Assembly (NCBI GenBank): GCA_013339765.2
Contig: JABSTR010001237.1
Location: 62,001-126,000, forward strand
Length of the DNA: 64,000 nucleotides
Direction: 5' to 3'
From: Haemaphysalis longicornis
Lineage: Eukaryota > Arthropoda > Arachnida > Ixodida > Ixodidae
This document shows positions 42,009 through 53,240 of this stretch, piece after piece. Position 1 is the stretch's first letter; every line of letters starts with the position of its first letter. The position numbers were made by a program, and so were the translations under genes. The notes under the pieces were generated by a model. The model had not been told where the DNA came from. It made no database searches and saw only the letters and a list, made by a program, of their open reading frames with translations.

Positions 42009-42522
42009 TCATTCATTCCGTGGATATGGCGTGATTTTTTTTAAAGTCGCCATCTGCAAGGTAACTAAGAACTTAGTTGTACGAGAACATGGGACGGTCT
42101 GATAAAAATGATGAAGTGTGCAGGGGAATGTACTGTGTGTATATTTCATTAAAGTGGCGTCGTCTCTCGATGTTGCACATCTCATATTCAATAAGCAAAT
42201 GAAGGACAGAAAGCTGCCCCCCCCCTTCCCCCCCCCCACCCATTGACGAGGTTTGGGCTTGTTTGTGTGAGATAACAGGTATAAATGTGTGATGCGTGTG
42301 TGGCCAATCCTAAGTCTGCATTAGGCCACCGCTGTGGAACTGGCATGCGACTCAGGAAGAGGCTTCTATATTTTAGGTTTGATGACAGGTAATTTATTCT
42401 CTATTTCTTTATCCCAGTGTTGCTGCCAGTGGTCCTGCAGCTTCATCCTCACATGTTTCAGATCTTGATAAGGCACCAGCTTTATGTCAACGCTGTCACG
42501 AAGGGCGTCAGCTGCAGCACTT
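42009..42522 (-). pseudogene. RNase H-end fragment of a Jockey-type LINE
   Basis: Minus strand. ALRDSVDIKLVPYQDLKHVR, then LQDHWQQHWDKEIENKL, VIKPKI, and after a frameshift CRLRIGHTRITHLYLLSH. The W..WD.E..NKL..IKP block followed by RLRIGHTR.TH.YLL is a well-known C-terminal signature of RNase H-bearing insect and tick LINEs. A run of C's (about 42218-42238) interrupts it, after which a weakly similar tail continues to 42009. The 5' side is cut by a GAAT microsatellite. Confidence 0.8.
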
Positions 42523-42523
42523 T

Positions 42524-42594
42524 GAATGAATGAATGAATGAATGAATGAATGAATGAATGAATGAATGAATGAATGAATGAATGAATGAATGAA
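42524..42594 (-). repeat. (GAAT)n tract, tail of a retroposon
   Basis: Eighteen GAAT units (ATTC on the minus strand). On the minus strand it follows GCATGGCTATCGAGAAC, so it may be the 3' tail of an unrecognised retroposon at about 42595-42880 that landed in the LINE fragment. Confidence 0.85.
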
Positions 42595-42880
42595 AACTTT
42601 GTTCTCGATAGCCATGCAACCACAAACGCGTTTCAGTGTCGTAATCGCTATCTTTGGTGTTGTCGTTATTACACTCGTCTCGGAGGAAAATCTCAAAAGT
42701 AGGAAAAGCAGACAGCAACTGCCTCTCGTCATTGAGGATAGGGGGCTCGTCGGTTTTAAGACAAACGTTCCGCGGAAAAAAATCGTTGAGAGCGTGTAAG
42801 TACACCATTGAATGTGCAACTACGCAGTTTCCTGCCTATTTGTTAGACAAGGATTTCTCGTCTAGAATGAAACTGTCTTT

Positions 42881-43527
42881 CTTTTCTCTCATGCGGATAT
42901 AGTGAATGGAGGAGTGGGCGACTTACATTAGAGTTAAGAGCTGCGGTTAAAAATGTGGCGGCTATTTTCGACGCAGTTCGCTAGGGCATAGCGGACATTT
43001 TGGTTGGGAGGAAAGAAATGAAACAACAAATATAAAAATTTCGAACACCGCTAGCTATTCGTACGCTGTGTCCCAACAAGGCTGACCCTTTCATACAAGG
43101 AAGACAAAAGTAAGCATACACTTAAAAGGTGCGCGGGTGTATTTAGGTTTTAACAGCCCTGCAGCACCGCCGATAATAGCTAATACTCTTGCCTTCGTGC
43201 CTGGAAGCCCCACGAAAGCCATAACACTGCACTGGGCTGCACTGAGTTTATAAGCTCGCTAGCGTACGGAATCGGTCCGCAGGGCGTGCGTGCAACCGAA
43301 CTCTTTTCACCGCTAAACTTTCTGCTCGTCGATCAACCGGCAGAAGCCGCGCTTGCGGTGCTCGCCGCAGCTTCCCAGGCACAGCCGTTTCTCTCGCCGT
43401 GATGAGAGCCCCGGGCCGCAGAACTCGTAATGAATATCCTCGCGTTGTCAAAACGCCCGCATACACACGCACAGCTCTCGGCCCACGGCAACTGCAGCTG
43501 TACGCGTATATAGCTGCGGGAGTGCTT
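42881..43527. other. No gene recognised
   Basis: Mixed DNA, becoming GC-rich after 43240. Confidence 0.45.
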
Positions 43528-43562
43528 GAAAAAAAAAAAAGGGGGGGGGGGGGGGGGGGGGG
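43528..43562. repeat. A-run then G-run
   Basis: A12 followed by about G22. On its own the G-run could form a quadruplex. Flanking frames read Gly/Lys repeats from it and are artefacts. Confidence 0.95.
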
Positions 43563-44911
43563 AGGCGAAGCAGGCGACCTATAGCTGCACTGAAGAACGG
43601 CCCAGACATAGCCCGTAATAGCGGCGCAGCGGAGAATTACGCTAATGGAGCGGCTAAAGCGTCACGGAGAGCGGAACAGTTTGCCGCAGAAATGAACAGG
43701 AGAGGGCTCAAGACGCGTCCCTGTGCTCGCAGAGGGAACACCCGGTCCGATTTTTCTTCGCTTGTCCAATGTGTGCGCGCCAACCTGCCGGGCTCGGTCA
43801 GCTCACGCGCGGAGTATTTGGAGCAGGCTGGTTGCCAGGGTCCAGCAAAAGGCCCTCCTCCTCGCCGTCCGGCCCGAAGCGGTCATTACCATCCTCTCTG
43901 CAGCGGCGGCCGGCCTTGCCGCGGATCTCTTCGTGCTTGCGCGGCGCTTGAAAGCCTCGTACGGGCTCCATGCCTGGCCATCCCGAAGGCACGCACGCTC
44001 AGCCTGTTGGGCGAGCAAATCAAAACAGCGACTCACGTTGTTGTTTTAGGGGCTGCGGATGGCATGCGGATGAGTTCCTCGAGAACGGCGCGCGTGAAGA
44101 TGCTTCGCCTGTTGCAGGGCTTCATCCTCACCTCCTTCCCGCGCGCGTATAAAAGTGTCGGGCGGGGCAGGTTGCGGAGGAACGCCGCAGGAAGGAGAAG
44201 CGCGTCGTACAGCACACACAATGCGGTCGCTTTCATGTCGGCTGCTGCCAGCGCCAACGCATCTCCAGGCGCGCGAATTACGATGGACGTCCTTCGGGGA
44301 ACAATGCTGCTCCTTCTTCGGCCAAATTTGGGTCTGCGCAGAGAACAGAGGCCGATTTACGGCTCTTCTCCTTTTTTTTATCCGTTTGTGGCAGGGAAGG
44401 GGTGTTTCCGTATTGTGTAGGCGCTTTGAATGCGTTACACAGACACTTCCGGGCTGGGCAGTATGAAAGCACGGGCTTCGCGAGTGGAACTTCCTCGCCG
44501 AGTGCTTCCTTTGTCGGTCAGTGCGGCGACTAGGGTACAGAACGGCCTGGTCAAGCGCGTTGGGCGCCCTCTGAGGGGCAGCCTTGTTTCTGGGTCCTCC
44601 GCGAAACTGGTCAGCAGGGTCTGCGTCTCGCGATACAAAGCAGACGGTTAGGCGCCTCGCATCTAGCACGTTTGCGTTCAGAGGCAGCGCTGACCTGTTA
44701 GCGAGGAGCGAACTTTGCTGATAGTAGTCCTTTATATAAGCCGTTTTATACGTTACATTGAAGCAAGGCGATGGGGTAACCTTTTACGCAGGCTAAGGCG
44801 CGGAGTAGAGTCGCGGCCCAATTTAGAGCTCCGGTTTTCTCCGGCATGGAATTAAAACGGAAATGACCGAAATTTGCGTTGCATAAGCGTTGTTTATGAG
44901 AGCTCGAAATA
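43563..44911. other. GC-rich block with TATA box, no proven gene
   Basis: A 242-residue plus-strand frame (43692-44420) and a 207-residue minus-strand frame (44046-44669) overlap. Neither has a domain I recognise. GCGCGTATAAAAGTG at 44145-44159 is a good TATA box, followed about 65 bases later by CACAATGCGG, a plausible start context. The frame from that ATG runs MRSLSCRLLPAPTHLQ. No splice or homology support, so a promoter and first exon here is only a possibility. Confidence 0.25.
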
Positions 44912-45615
44912 CAGTTGAACCTAGTTACAAGTAACACTGATATAGCGAATTATCGGCTATAGCGAACTAAATACGAACTTCGGTTGGCCACGTTTTACTT
45001 CAGTGGCACTTATTCTGTTTATAACGAAACCTAAACCGCTAGAGCCGCGTGCAATGTCGGCTATAGCGAAGAAATGTAATACTGTCCCTATGTAATACCC
45101 TATGTGTCCCTATGTAATACCCTCCCCAGAGGGCCTTTAGGGGTTTTTCAAATACAAAAAAATAATATATTTCAGGAAGGCTGCTAGGCTACTTGGAAAA
45201 ACTCCCAACGTCCAAAATTGCGGAAGTATAAAATGCCCTTTCGTGCATGGACAATGTGAAAAACTTCATCCTTCTCAGTGCTGTACAAAGCCACCTGACG
45301 AAGATCGCATCCTACAACAAATAAATAAGAACGGAGGCCTGTTTTTTTTTTCGAACACACTTTGTGGTGTTGTAATTTTACTTTCTCGTGTTCCGGTCCG
45401 TTTAGTTCTAAATGCCACAAGGCGACAGGGAACGATTGCCTCGTTTATAGTGGGTTCGAAGCCTAGCATATAGTGTTTTTGTATTTAAAAATTTTGCGCT
45501 AGCCAGATTACCCATATGTTGAAGCCGGTTTTTACGCATACTGTTACAACGAGTATTGCATATAACGAACTAATTTACTACCTCGTTGCTACTTCGTTGC
45601 AACGAGGTTCGACTG
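44912..45615. mobile_element. MITE with CAGT-GAACCT ends, copy 2
   Basis: Starts CAGTTGAACCTAGTTACAAG and ends with the inverse of CAGTCGAACCTCGTTGCAAC. TA flanks both ends (44910-44911 and 45616-45617). It shares the GATATAGCGAATTATCGGC block and a late CGAAC...TAATTTACT block with 19144-19780. 704 bp, no transposase. Confidence 0.85.
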
Positions 45616-45988
45616 TAGTCTGGAAATGTTTGCCTATATAAACGTCCCGTTCAAGAATTGGCTTAACTACTGGCCGGGCGTCTGAATCGAAGGATATACA
45701 AATGAACAGATCAAAATTTTCGCGTTTAAATTGCCAAAAAAAGGCTATCGTTTTTTTTTTTTTTTTTTTTTTGAAGTTACGTTCTGCAGCGAGCAAAACA
45801 TGCAGTGCCGTTCTGAGCTGGCGGTAACATATATCAATGTCGTTCTGAGGAGATAGTGGAGGCGTTTATCAGCATCGTCGCAAGGCCCCAAATTTTATCG
45901 AAAAATAAATGCCGTGCCATTTCACTCCGTGTAGGCGGATGACCAGCTGAGCTGCTCTAGGCAATCGGCTGGCCACAAACTCTCGCTC

Positions 45989-46631
45989 AAAAAATTGGCC
46001 GCGTATCTGCTCCTTTCGTTGCAAATGTCGTCAAAAGACGATAGTCTTTGTAGACATTTGTCAACGAAATGCCCCCCTTTGCTTTCCCACTCACCTCTCA
46101 TGCTGTTCCTGTACCGTCGCGCTCATCCCAAGGTAAACACACTAAATGTTTGTTCAAGGTGATTTGAATTTACCGCGTTCCACTGCTACAGGCCGGGTTC
46201 CTCGATGCCAACGCTGCAGTACGGCGGAGACGCGCGTGAATCCAGGCGGTCGACTACAAAGTTTATAGAACCGCGTGGCCGTGCTACACGTGCGTTCCAA
46301 GCAGAACGTGGAACCTAGCTAGTGGAACCTTTCGTTGCTGTTGTCGCGTGATTTTTCATATGCCGCCAGGAGGCGGCGGTTTTCTGCAGTAGATGTAGAA
46401 TATCATTTGCTATCGAGAAACCAAGCACCCAGGAATTTTAATAAAGGAACACTGTAAATATCCCTTGTGTACTAATTTCCAGTGTTATATTTGCGTAATG
46501 TCTTGTTATTGTTCAACAAAGTTGACCAGTATGAACATATAAACCGGGCTTAGGCGCTTACGTTTGGCTGTGAGTATATAAGACTATTGCGCAGTATCCA
46601 TTTTACTTTGGCCGGGTGGCTGAATCTAGTC

Positions 46632-46665
<34 letters not shown>

Positions 46666-46722
46666 TGATCAAAATTTCTGGGTTTAACTTAAGTAGCCCA
46701 AGAAAGACTATCGTTTTTAAAA
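45989..46722 (-). mobile_element. Family-2 element (in duplication copy 1)
   Basis: Reversed relative to 15393-16108. It starts AAAAAATTGGCCGCGTATCT and ends AAAGACTATCGTTTTTAAAA, with a CAGA microsatellite near 46632-46665. It contains AGGAGGCGGCGGTTTTCTGC, where copy 2 has 20-odd extra bases. Confidence 0.85.
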
Positions 46723-46752
46723 GTGCCGTCGCGCCGGGGAAGCATTCAGAGA

Positions 46753-46930
46753 GAAGTTTATCGAGTCATGCCGGAAGAGCCTGAGTGGTTACCCATTCTG
46801 GATGTTCTAGCGCAATTTAAGATGTTTTAAGCCACTCCCTTCAGCCGATTGGTGGCTGGAGCTAGTAATTTGTGTACTGAACAGTGCGTGCTGTGTTGTC
46901 GCCAAGCAGGCAATAAAGAAAAAAAAAGAG
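46753..46930 (+). mobile_element. Retroposed insert present in one duplicate only
   Basis: About 178 bp absent from duplication copy 2, where CAGAGATGTGGTTAC is continuous. The insert ends GCAGGCAATAAAGAAAAAAAA, with a poly(A) signal and A-tail, so it is a retroposition product. AGAG at both edges may be a short target duplication. The source sequence is not recognised. Confidence 0.65.
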
Positions 46931-47473
46931 GTATGGTTACTAGTCTTCACTGTGCGACACACAATGTGGGAAAGCCAGCTTGAAAAGGCCAAACTTTGAG
47001 ATTTTATGAACCCTTTAATGGTCAATGTTGCTCATGAGCAACAACTCAAAGAATTTTTTTTCTCTCGCACTTCATGTTTTTTTTTCGACATTTAACACCA
47101 TCTGTTGACAGGCAAAGGTTCCGGGACCTTCAAAAATTAAAAAGAGAGGGCAGCACGTACTTCTGTGGGCAAAAAAAAGGAAGTCTTGTTTATGCGTGTC
47201 AACTCGCATCGAGCGCGGGTGGGTCCATGGCCTAATGACAGGTAGGCGATATTGTGCGATCTCGCTGTTACTATAAATAATAGCAATACAAACTTTACCT
47301 TATTGTCTTCACTTAAACCATAAATCATGCTGATCAAGGTAGCTTTCTTGTTTAACTGATGTATGGGCAGCCAGTGAGTGCCCTGTTTTTCCCAGTGCCC
47401 AGTGGGTCATTGTGTCCATCTTAATGAACCAAATTTTTATCTGACTTCCAACTTGTGATGTTGGAAGTCCTAC

Positions 47474-47543
47474 TGTTTTTCGGGCAGCGCTGTTACCACT
47501 AGTCGCTGCGAGCTGATATGGGGTTTTATAATAAATTCTCTTA
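47474..47543 (+). mobile_element. Solitary 3' tail of the L1/Tx1-like LINE
   Basis: GGGCAGCGCTGTTACCACTA, then TAATAAATTCTC, matches the 3' ends of LINE elements 1 and 2 over about 65 bp. Duplication copy 2 lacks it. It is an extremely 5'-truncated insertion. Confidence 0.8.
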
Positions 47544-47698
47544 CACTCCATATAGATCATAAAAATGTTTAAAATTAACGTTTTGGGCACAAGACGGCTT
47601 TACTTTTGGACCCACATTTATTGCTTGGAAGAGCTGTTTTTAGGAGCAATGTGCGCCAGCTTTTACCAAATATGAAGCACTGGAGGCAAACAGGTGGC

Positions 47699-48373
47699 CG
47701 CAAACCGCGCGCGAGGTGAGTGCCGAATTTACGAGGGGCAGAGGAGGGCAACCCATCGTCTGTCAATCGCTGGTTCGGACTTGCAACGCATGTTGTGACG
47801 TTGTGTTCGTTCGAAACGCATCTCTGGATTGTTTGGAAGTTGAATAAAATGTACGCGTCAAACCCGGGCATTCGGCTCAGGGCGTTCTCTGCGATTGCAA
47901 GAAAGAAGTGCCACGGGGCTTCAACGCTTTCTTTATGGAACGTACTCAAGTAAGAGAATATTCATGTCGTGTTATGGCCCTGTCGCATTCAATACAAACG
48001 GTTAAGCGTTTGTTTACACTTGTTTCGTTTGTCGTAAAATGTCCAAGCACTCCGGCACTCCGCTGGCAGATCAGCCGGCGAGCCGACGCTGAGCAGACGA
48101 CTCATCTCTTTGCCGGAAGTGCGTAAAAAAGCCGCCCAATAGCAGGATGTCTAGCTCATGACGAACATCTGGGAATCGATGATGTAGACATGTGAAGATG
48201 GCGGCGTCCAAAAACACGAAGGAAAGGGTGAGAAAAAAGCGACAAACTTTGCAACAAAAGTGTGAGCTTTCCGCTGCGTGTAAAAGAGTAATACTTGGCA
48301 CAGATGATGTTGAAGACCCAATCTAACGATTGCGCTAGTCAATTTAGTGTGCTCAAAACGCCTTTCAGGGCCC
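47699..48373. other. No gene recognised
   Basis: Spacer between the duplicates. Short frames only. Confidence 0.5.
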
Positions 48374-50100
48374 CTTTAAGTTGCCAAAAAAAGGCTATCG
48401 TTTTTTTTTTTTTTTGAAGTTACGTTCTGCAGCGAGCAAAACATGCAGTGCCGTTCTGAGCTGGCGGTAACATATATCAATGTCGTTCTGAGGAGATAGT
48501 GGAGGCGTTTATCAGCATCGTCGCAAGGCCCCAAATTTTATCGAAAAATAAATGCCGTGCCATTTCACTCCGTGTAGGCGGATGACCAGCTGAGCTGCTC
48601 TAGGCAATCGGCTGGCCACAAAACTCTCGCTCAAAAAATTGGCCGCGTATCTGCTCCTTTCGTTGCAAATGTCGTCAAAAGACGATAGTCTTTGTAGACA
48701 TTTGTCAACGAAATGCCCCCCTTTGCTTTCCCACTCACCTCTCATGCTGTTCCTGTACCGTCGCGCTCATCCCAAGGTAAACACACTAAATGTTTGTTCA
48801 AGGTGGTTTGAATTTACCGTGTTCTACTGCTACAGGCCGTACAGGCCGGGTTCCTCGATGCCAACGCTGCAGTACGGCGGAGACGCGCGTGAATTCAGGC
48901 GGTCGACTACAAGGTTTATAGAACCGCGTGGACGTGCTCCACGTGCCTTCAAAGCAGAACGTGGAACCTAGCTAGGGGAACCTTTCGTTGTTGCCGCGTG
49001 ATTTTTCATATGCCGCCAGGAGGTGGCGCGGGAAACAGCAAGCGGCGGTTTTCTGCAGTAGATCTAGAATATCATTCGCGATCGAAAAACCAAGCATCCA
49101 TGAATTTCTTAATAAAGAAACACTGCAGATATCCCTTGTGTACTAATTTCTAGTCTTATATTTGCGTAATGTTTTGTTACTGTTCAACAAAGTTGACAAG
49201 TAACATATAAACCGGACTTAGACACTTATGTTTGGCTGTGAGTATATAAGACTGCTGCGCAATATCTATTTTACTTTGGCCGGGTGGCTGAATCGAGTCA
49301 CAGACAGACAGGCAGCCCAAACTTTCTGGGTTTAAGTAGCCCTAGAAAGACTATCGTCTTTAAAACTGCCGTCGCGCCGGGGAAGAATTCAGAGATGTGG
49401 TTACTAGGCTTCACTGTGCGACACGCAATGTGAGAAAGCCAGCTTGAAAAGGCCAAACTTTGAGATTTTATCAACCCTTTGATGGCCAATGTTGCCCAGG
49501 AGCAAAAACTCAAAGAATGTTTTTTTTTCTCGCACTTCATGTTTTTTTTTCGACATTTAACACCATCTGTTGACAGACGAAGGTTCCGGGACCTTCAAAA
49601 ATTAAAAAAAAAAGGGCAGCACGTACTTCTGTGTGCAAAAAAAAAAGAAGTCTTGTTTATGTGTGTCAACTCGCATCGAGCCCGGGTGGGTCAATGGGCT
49701 AGTGACAGGTAAGCGAAATTGTGCGATCTCGTAGTTATTATAAATAATAGCAATGCAAACTTTACCTTATTGTCTTCACTTAAATTATAAATCATGCTGA
49801 TCAAGGTAGCTTTCCTTGTTTAACTGATGTATGGGCAGCCAGTGCCCTGTGTTTCCCAGTGCCCAGTGGGTCACTGTGTCCGTCATAATGAACCAAATTT
49901 CTATCTGACTTCCAACTTGTAATGTTGGAGGTCCTTATAGATCATAAAAACATTTTCACAATATTAAGCAAAAAAAAATAACGATTTGGGCACCAGACGG
50001 CTTTACTTTTGGACCCACATTTATTGCTGGGAAGAGCTGTTTATAGGAGCAATATGCGCCACCTTATAAAAAAATATGAAACACTTGAGGAAAACAGGTG
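48374..50100. repeat. Local duplication, copy 2
   Basis: Same order as copy 1, about 2.6 kb away and in the same orientation. It holds the empty sites for both copy 1 inserts, and its own small extra in family-2 (GTGGCGCGGGAAACAGCAAG near 49024). Confidence 0.9.
48633..49364 (-). mobile_element. Family-2 element (in duplication copy 2)
   Basis: Same limits as in copy 1: AAAAAATTGGCCGCGTATCT to GACTATCGTCTTTAAAA. The CAGA microsatellite has shrunk to two or three units (49301-49312). Confidence 0.85.
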
Positions 50101-50272
50101 GATGAAGAGAGAGGGTGCGGAGAAGTAAGGAGGAGGGAAGCGGCTTTTCTAGGTCTACGCACGCAAAAAACAAAAAAAAAACAAAAAAAAAACGGGGGAG
50201 CTATAGCCCGAAACAGCTCCGCTGTAAAAGGCTATTTAGCTTAAATTTGTAACAATTTAGTGGCAGGTAGTC

Positions 50273-50728
50273 TGTCACGAAGCCATTATTCAAGCATTGG
50301 AAGGAGCTCGTCCCGGCACACGGATCCTAAACATGGTTAACGCGTTTTTGCAACACCGCACATTCGAAACATGTAGCGGGCATAGCCAACTACGTCACTA
50401 CACAAATAGGGTAGAAGTTCCCCAAGGGACAATCCTCTCACCAACCCTATTCAACCTAGTGGTGAGAGGGCCTGCAAATTGCCTTCACGATCACGCTACG
50501 AGCATTAGTTTTGCTATTTACACCGATGGTGTCACCATCTGGACTAACTCAGGGCAGCATGCCGCAACAGAACAAGCAGTAACTGCCGTTCAAACTGCTC
50601 TGGATGCTTTATTCGCTTACCTTCTACAAACTGGTATGCACCCATCCCCTGAGAAAACCCAGTACATTCTCCTGGGCGGGTCGCAGGAAGTAAGAGCTAA
50701 AGTGAGTCTGAAGCAGTTAAGGGATTAA
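50273..50728 (+). pseudogene. Jockey/I-type LINE reverse transcriptase fragment
   Basis: Plus-strand frame from HEAIIQALEGARPGTRILNM. VPQGTILSPTLFNLV (RT motif B region) lies near 50417-50461. The catalytic YADD is YTDG here (50519-50530), so one of the paired aspartates is gone. TGMHPSPEKTQYILLGG follows (thumb region). The match begins within the domain and ends at 50728, so both sides are truncated. No ATG opens it. Unlike the LINEs at 20-24 kb, the motifs fit the RNase H-bearing tick LINE group. Confidence 0.85.
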
Positions 50729-51234
50729 TGTTTTGACGACGAATCCGGAGCCCGTACTTCTTGATTGTTGGCACTGCACTGCACTTCCTATTACATCACT
50801 GTAGGGGCAGAGCCCGGGCCGATAATAACGGACAGCGCACATCTGTGTGGAACCTTGACACGCTCAGTTTCTTTTGCGTGTCACAGGGCGGGCAAGGGCC
50901 TGAAATTGTGGCCTGCTGTATTTCCCCTCTTTCGCACGTATATTTACAAGCGTTGTCGTATCCGTTCCCCAAGCCCAGTGCAACGTATAGAAGGCGTAGG
51001 GATTTGTTATCAATAGCTAACGCGCACCAGTCTCGGCGGAGACTGAGGCGCGCCCCTGAGGGTTACAGCGCGGAATTCGCCCAACCAAGGAGATCGGGCT
51101 CGATGGCCCCTTCGGTGGCTTCCGAAGGCTGAACACAATTTGTTGGCTCTGTATCGAGAAATTGTGCCCACTATCCGAGTCCCATTACTGATACCAAAGG
51201 GAGCCTGGCAGGCTCAATTTCTGCGAATTTTTTT
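50729..51234. other. No gene recognised
   Basis: A 123-residue frame at 50761-51132 has no domain I recognise. It may include decayed LINE sequence. Confidence 0.4.
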
Positions 51235-51605
51235 AGAGCGAAGCTGTTTAGCAAATCGTAAGTTTTCGTGTCCGCAGCTAAAAATACCAAGAAATTGCCG
51301 AACGCGCGAACTTGCGCGCGGGTCTCGCGGCGACCGCCCGACAGTTCACAAACCAACAAAATACCTAGCGCTCGTGTGTGCGCGCTTCGCGAAAACCTCC
51401 CAGCATCCCCTGCGCGCGTTCGTCAAGCCAAGTGAACCAACTTTGGGAGATTGGTCAACCTTTCGGCGACCCCCCGGTTGCCGAAACCAAGACAATGCCG
51501 AGCGCTCACGTGTGCGTTTCTCGCGGTGACCGCTCAGCGTCCCCGGCGCACGTTTGTCAAGCCAAGCATAGCCACTTAGGGAGACTGGCCAAGATTAGCC
51601 AAATA
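51235..51605. repeat. 134-bp tandem repeat
   Basis: After a TTTTAGAGCGAAGCTGTTTA word, units begin AGCGCTCGTGTGTGCG (51367) and AGCGCTCACGTGTGCG (51501), 134 bp apart. A preceding half-unit shares GGTCTCGCGGCGACCGC. Each unit includes GTCAAGCCAAG. The long plus-strand frame across it is a by-product. Confidence 0.75.
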
Positions 51606-53099
51606 AAAAGCTCCAGCGGCCGTAAACGTGACAACCCTTGCTCGGAACGAGAAAGACACGTTATAGAGTACGCCCCTCCAAGGTGATGTCCAGTGATTAT
51701 CCCTTTCGAAAAAATGCCAGAATTAAGCACTTATACCAACAATGATGGAGTAAAGGTCGTTGCGGCAGCGAAGAAGAAGCAGATCGGGGTACAGCTTCGC
51801 TTCCTTCAAGTCTTACGCGTTAGCGTGAGCTTCCTTCATTTTATTTGTTTCGAAAGGTCAAAACCTAGATGCGCCGCACTTTCTGGCTGCGGTCGCAGGA
51901 AAGGCGGTATTCATACACACATTTGCTACAGAAGCCAGTGGACGCAGTTTCTCGAGTTCTCCGCTGCATCGACAGTTTAAAGCTGGCAAAGCTGATGAGC
52001 GCACCTTGCATATAGTTAGACATGTCTTCCTCTGTCGTTTCGTAACGCACGAGAACCGTCTGTTGAAGGTTTGAACCCTCTGGATTGCTCTTGTGGTGTT
52101 CTGTAAAACACTACCATGTCTATCAAAACGAGCTCACTGCACGCGAACGTGGGTCAAGAGCTTGGTGCGAGCTCTCGACGGCGGCTTGCTAAGCCCACGT
52201 GGATAAGGCAGTGTGTACAGGCATCGTGATCGGCGACATTTTTAATGAGAGCGGCTTAACCAGGCCTAGCCACTATGTTTTCCGACAACAATCCCAGAAG
52301 CAACGCCGCCGTCCTCCTCCATTCTTCCTAACCGGCTCGTTGACCCAACGCGCTGGCCTCTCCGGCCGGCAGAGAGACAAACAAGCATGCGCGTACGCCG
52401 CTTAGGCCGGGCCATTGTCTCGGAGTCGAGCCCCGAGAGCGACGCCGTAGAGAAGTTAACGTGACTCGTGACAATTTTCCACCTCGGTCTCGATCTCACA
52501 ATGTAACCCTAACGTCGTCCCCCCGGGTTTCTCACGTCACACTCTGGTGCCCAAACAGTGCTGCCGCTGCTCCCTCTTCTCCATTTTGTCTTGGCGCTCT
52601 TTGTTTCGTCGGCGTCGTTCCTGCAATCCGGCCGGAGAGTCATTGTTCCGAGACGTCGTCGGTACGAAGCCGTCTTCTGCCGCCGCGCATTGTGTTCCGC
52701 GTCTTTTCTCTGCGTTTTGCTGCTGCCGTGGCCGCCGCTGGTGGCGGTGACGTCTGCGTGCCGGGGCTGCCTTCGGGCACTTCCTTTTGTTTCGGCGCGG
52801 CCATGGCTTGTTGTGGGTGCCCGAGCGTCAGCCAGCCGGTGATGCGAAGCGTTTTGTGCGGAGCGGAGGCTCGCTTTTTACGATCTTTTGTCTCCGGGTC
52901 GATAACGTGCGTTCGGGCAGCGTTTCGTGTCACGTTCGGTGACGTATGTGCAGCTCAGCGGAAGGGACCTTTCGAGAACAGAATCCCACAGGATCGTCCG
53001 GTTCGCACAGCTGGCCGGGACCGAGGTCGTAAATTGTCCCGTTCTATTGCTCCCTATACTGCGCTCTTTGGCGGTGTCGGCCCCATAAGTTAGGAAGTC
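51606..53099. other. No proven gene; GC-rich 52440-53090
   Basis: A 210-residue plus-strand frame (52461-53093) is rich in Ser, Val, Arg and Cys and resembles no family I know. A Cys-rich stretch reads MACCGCPSVSQPVM. With opposite frames of 97-106 residues over the same DNA, chance is likely. Confidence 0.35.
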
Positions 53100-53139
53100 A
53101 CCCGGCTGTCGCGATGCCTGCACGGACGAAATGAGCATC

Positions 53140-53240
53140 GTCGTATCTGTCCATATATGTATATATACGGCCAGGTGTATATGTCCATATATGTCCATAT
53201 ATTTATATGCTCACATATATGTCCATATATATGAGCATCG
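53140..53240. repeat. GTCCATATAT-rich tract
   Basis: Repeated TGTCCATATATG words with TATA runs. Related in composition to the more regular array at 53897-54054. Confidence 0.8.

Larger units (their letters stand above)
45727..47698. repeat. Local duplication, copy 1
   Basis: Collinear with 48374-50100, from TTGCCAAAAAAAGGCTATCG to AACAGGTGG. Includes a reversed family-2 element (45989-46722). Relative to copy 2 it has two extra inserts, at 46753-46930 and 47474-47543. Identity is high throughout the shared parts. Confidence 0.9.

Noticed and set aside
43692..44420. 242-residue plus-strand open frame and 207-residue opposite frame
   Set aside because: Both strands are open in the same GC-rich block, composition is Arg/Ala/Gly, and no domain is visible.
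52461..53093. 210-residue plus-strand frame with a short Cys-rich stretch
   Set aside because: No family resemblance, overlapping frames on other strands, and GC-rich base composition.
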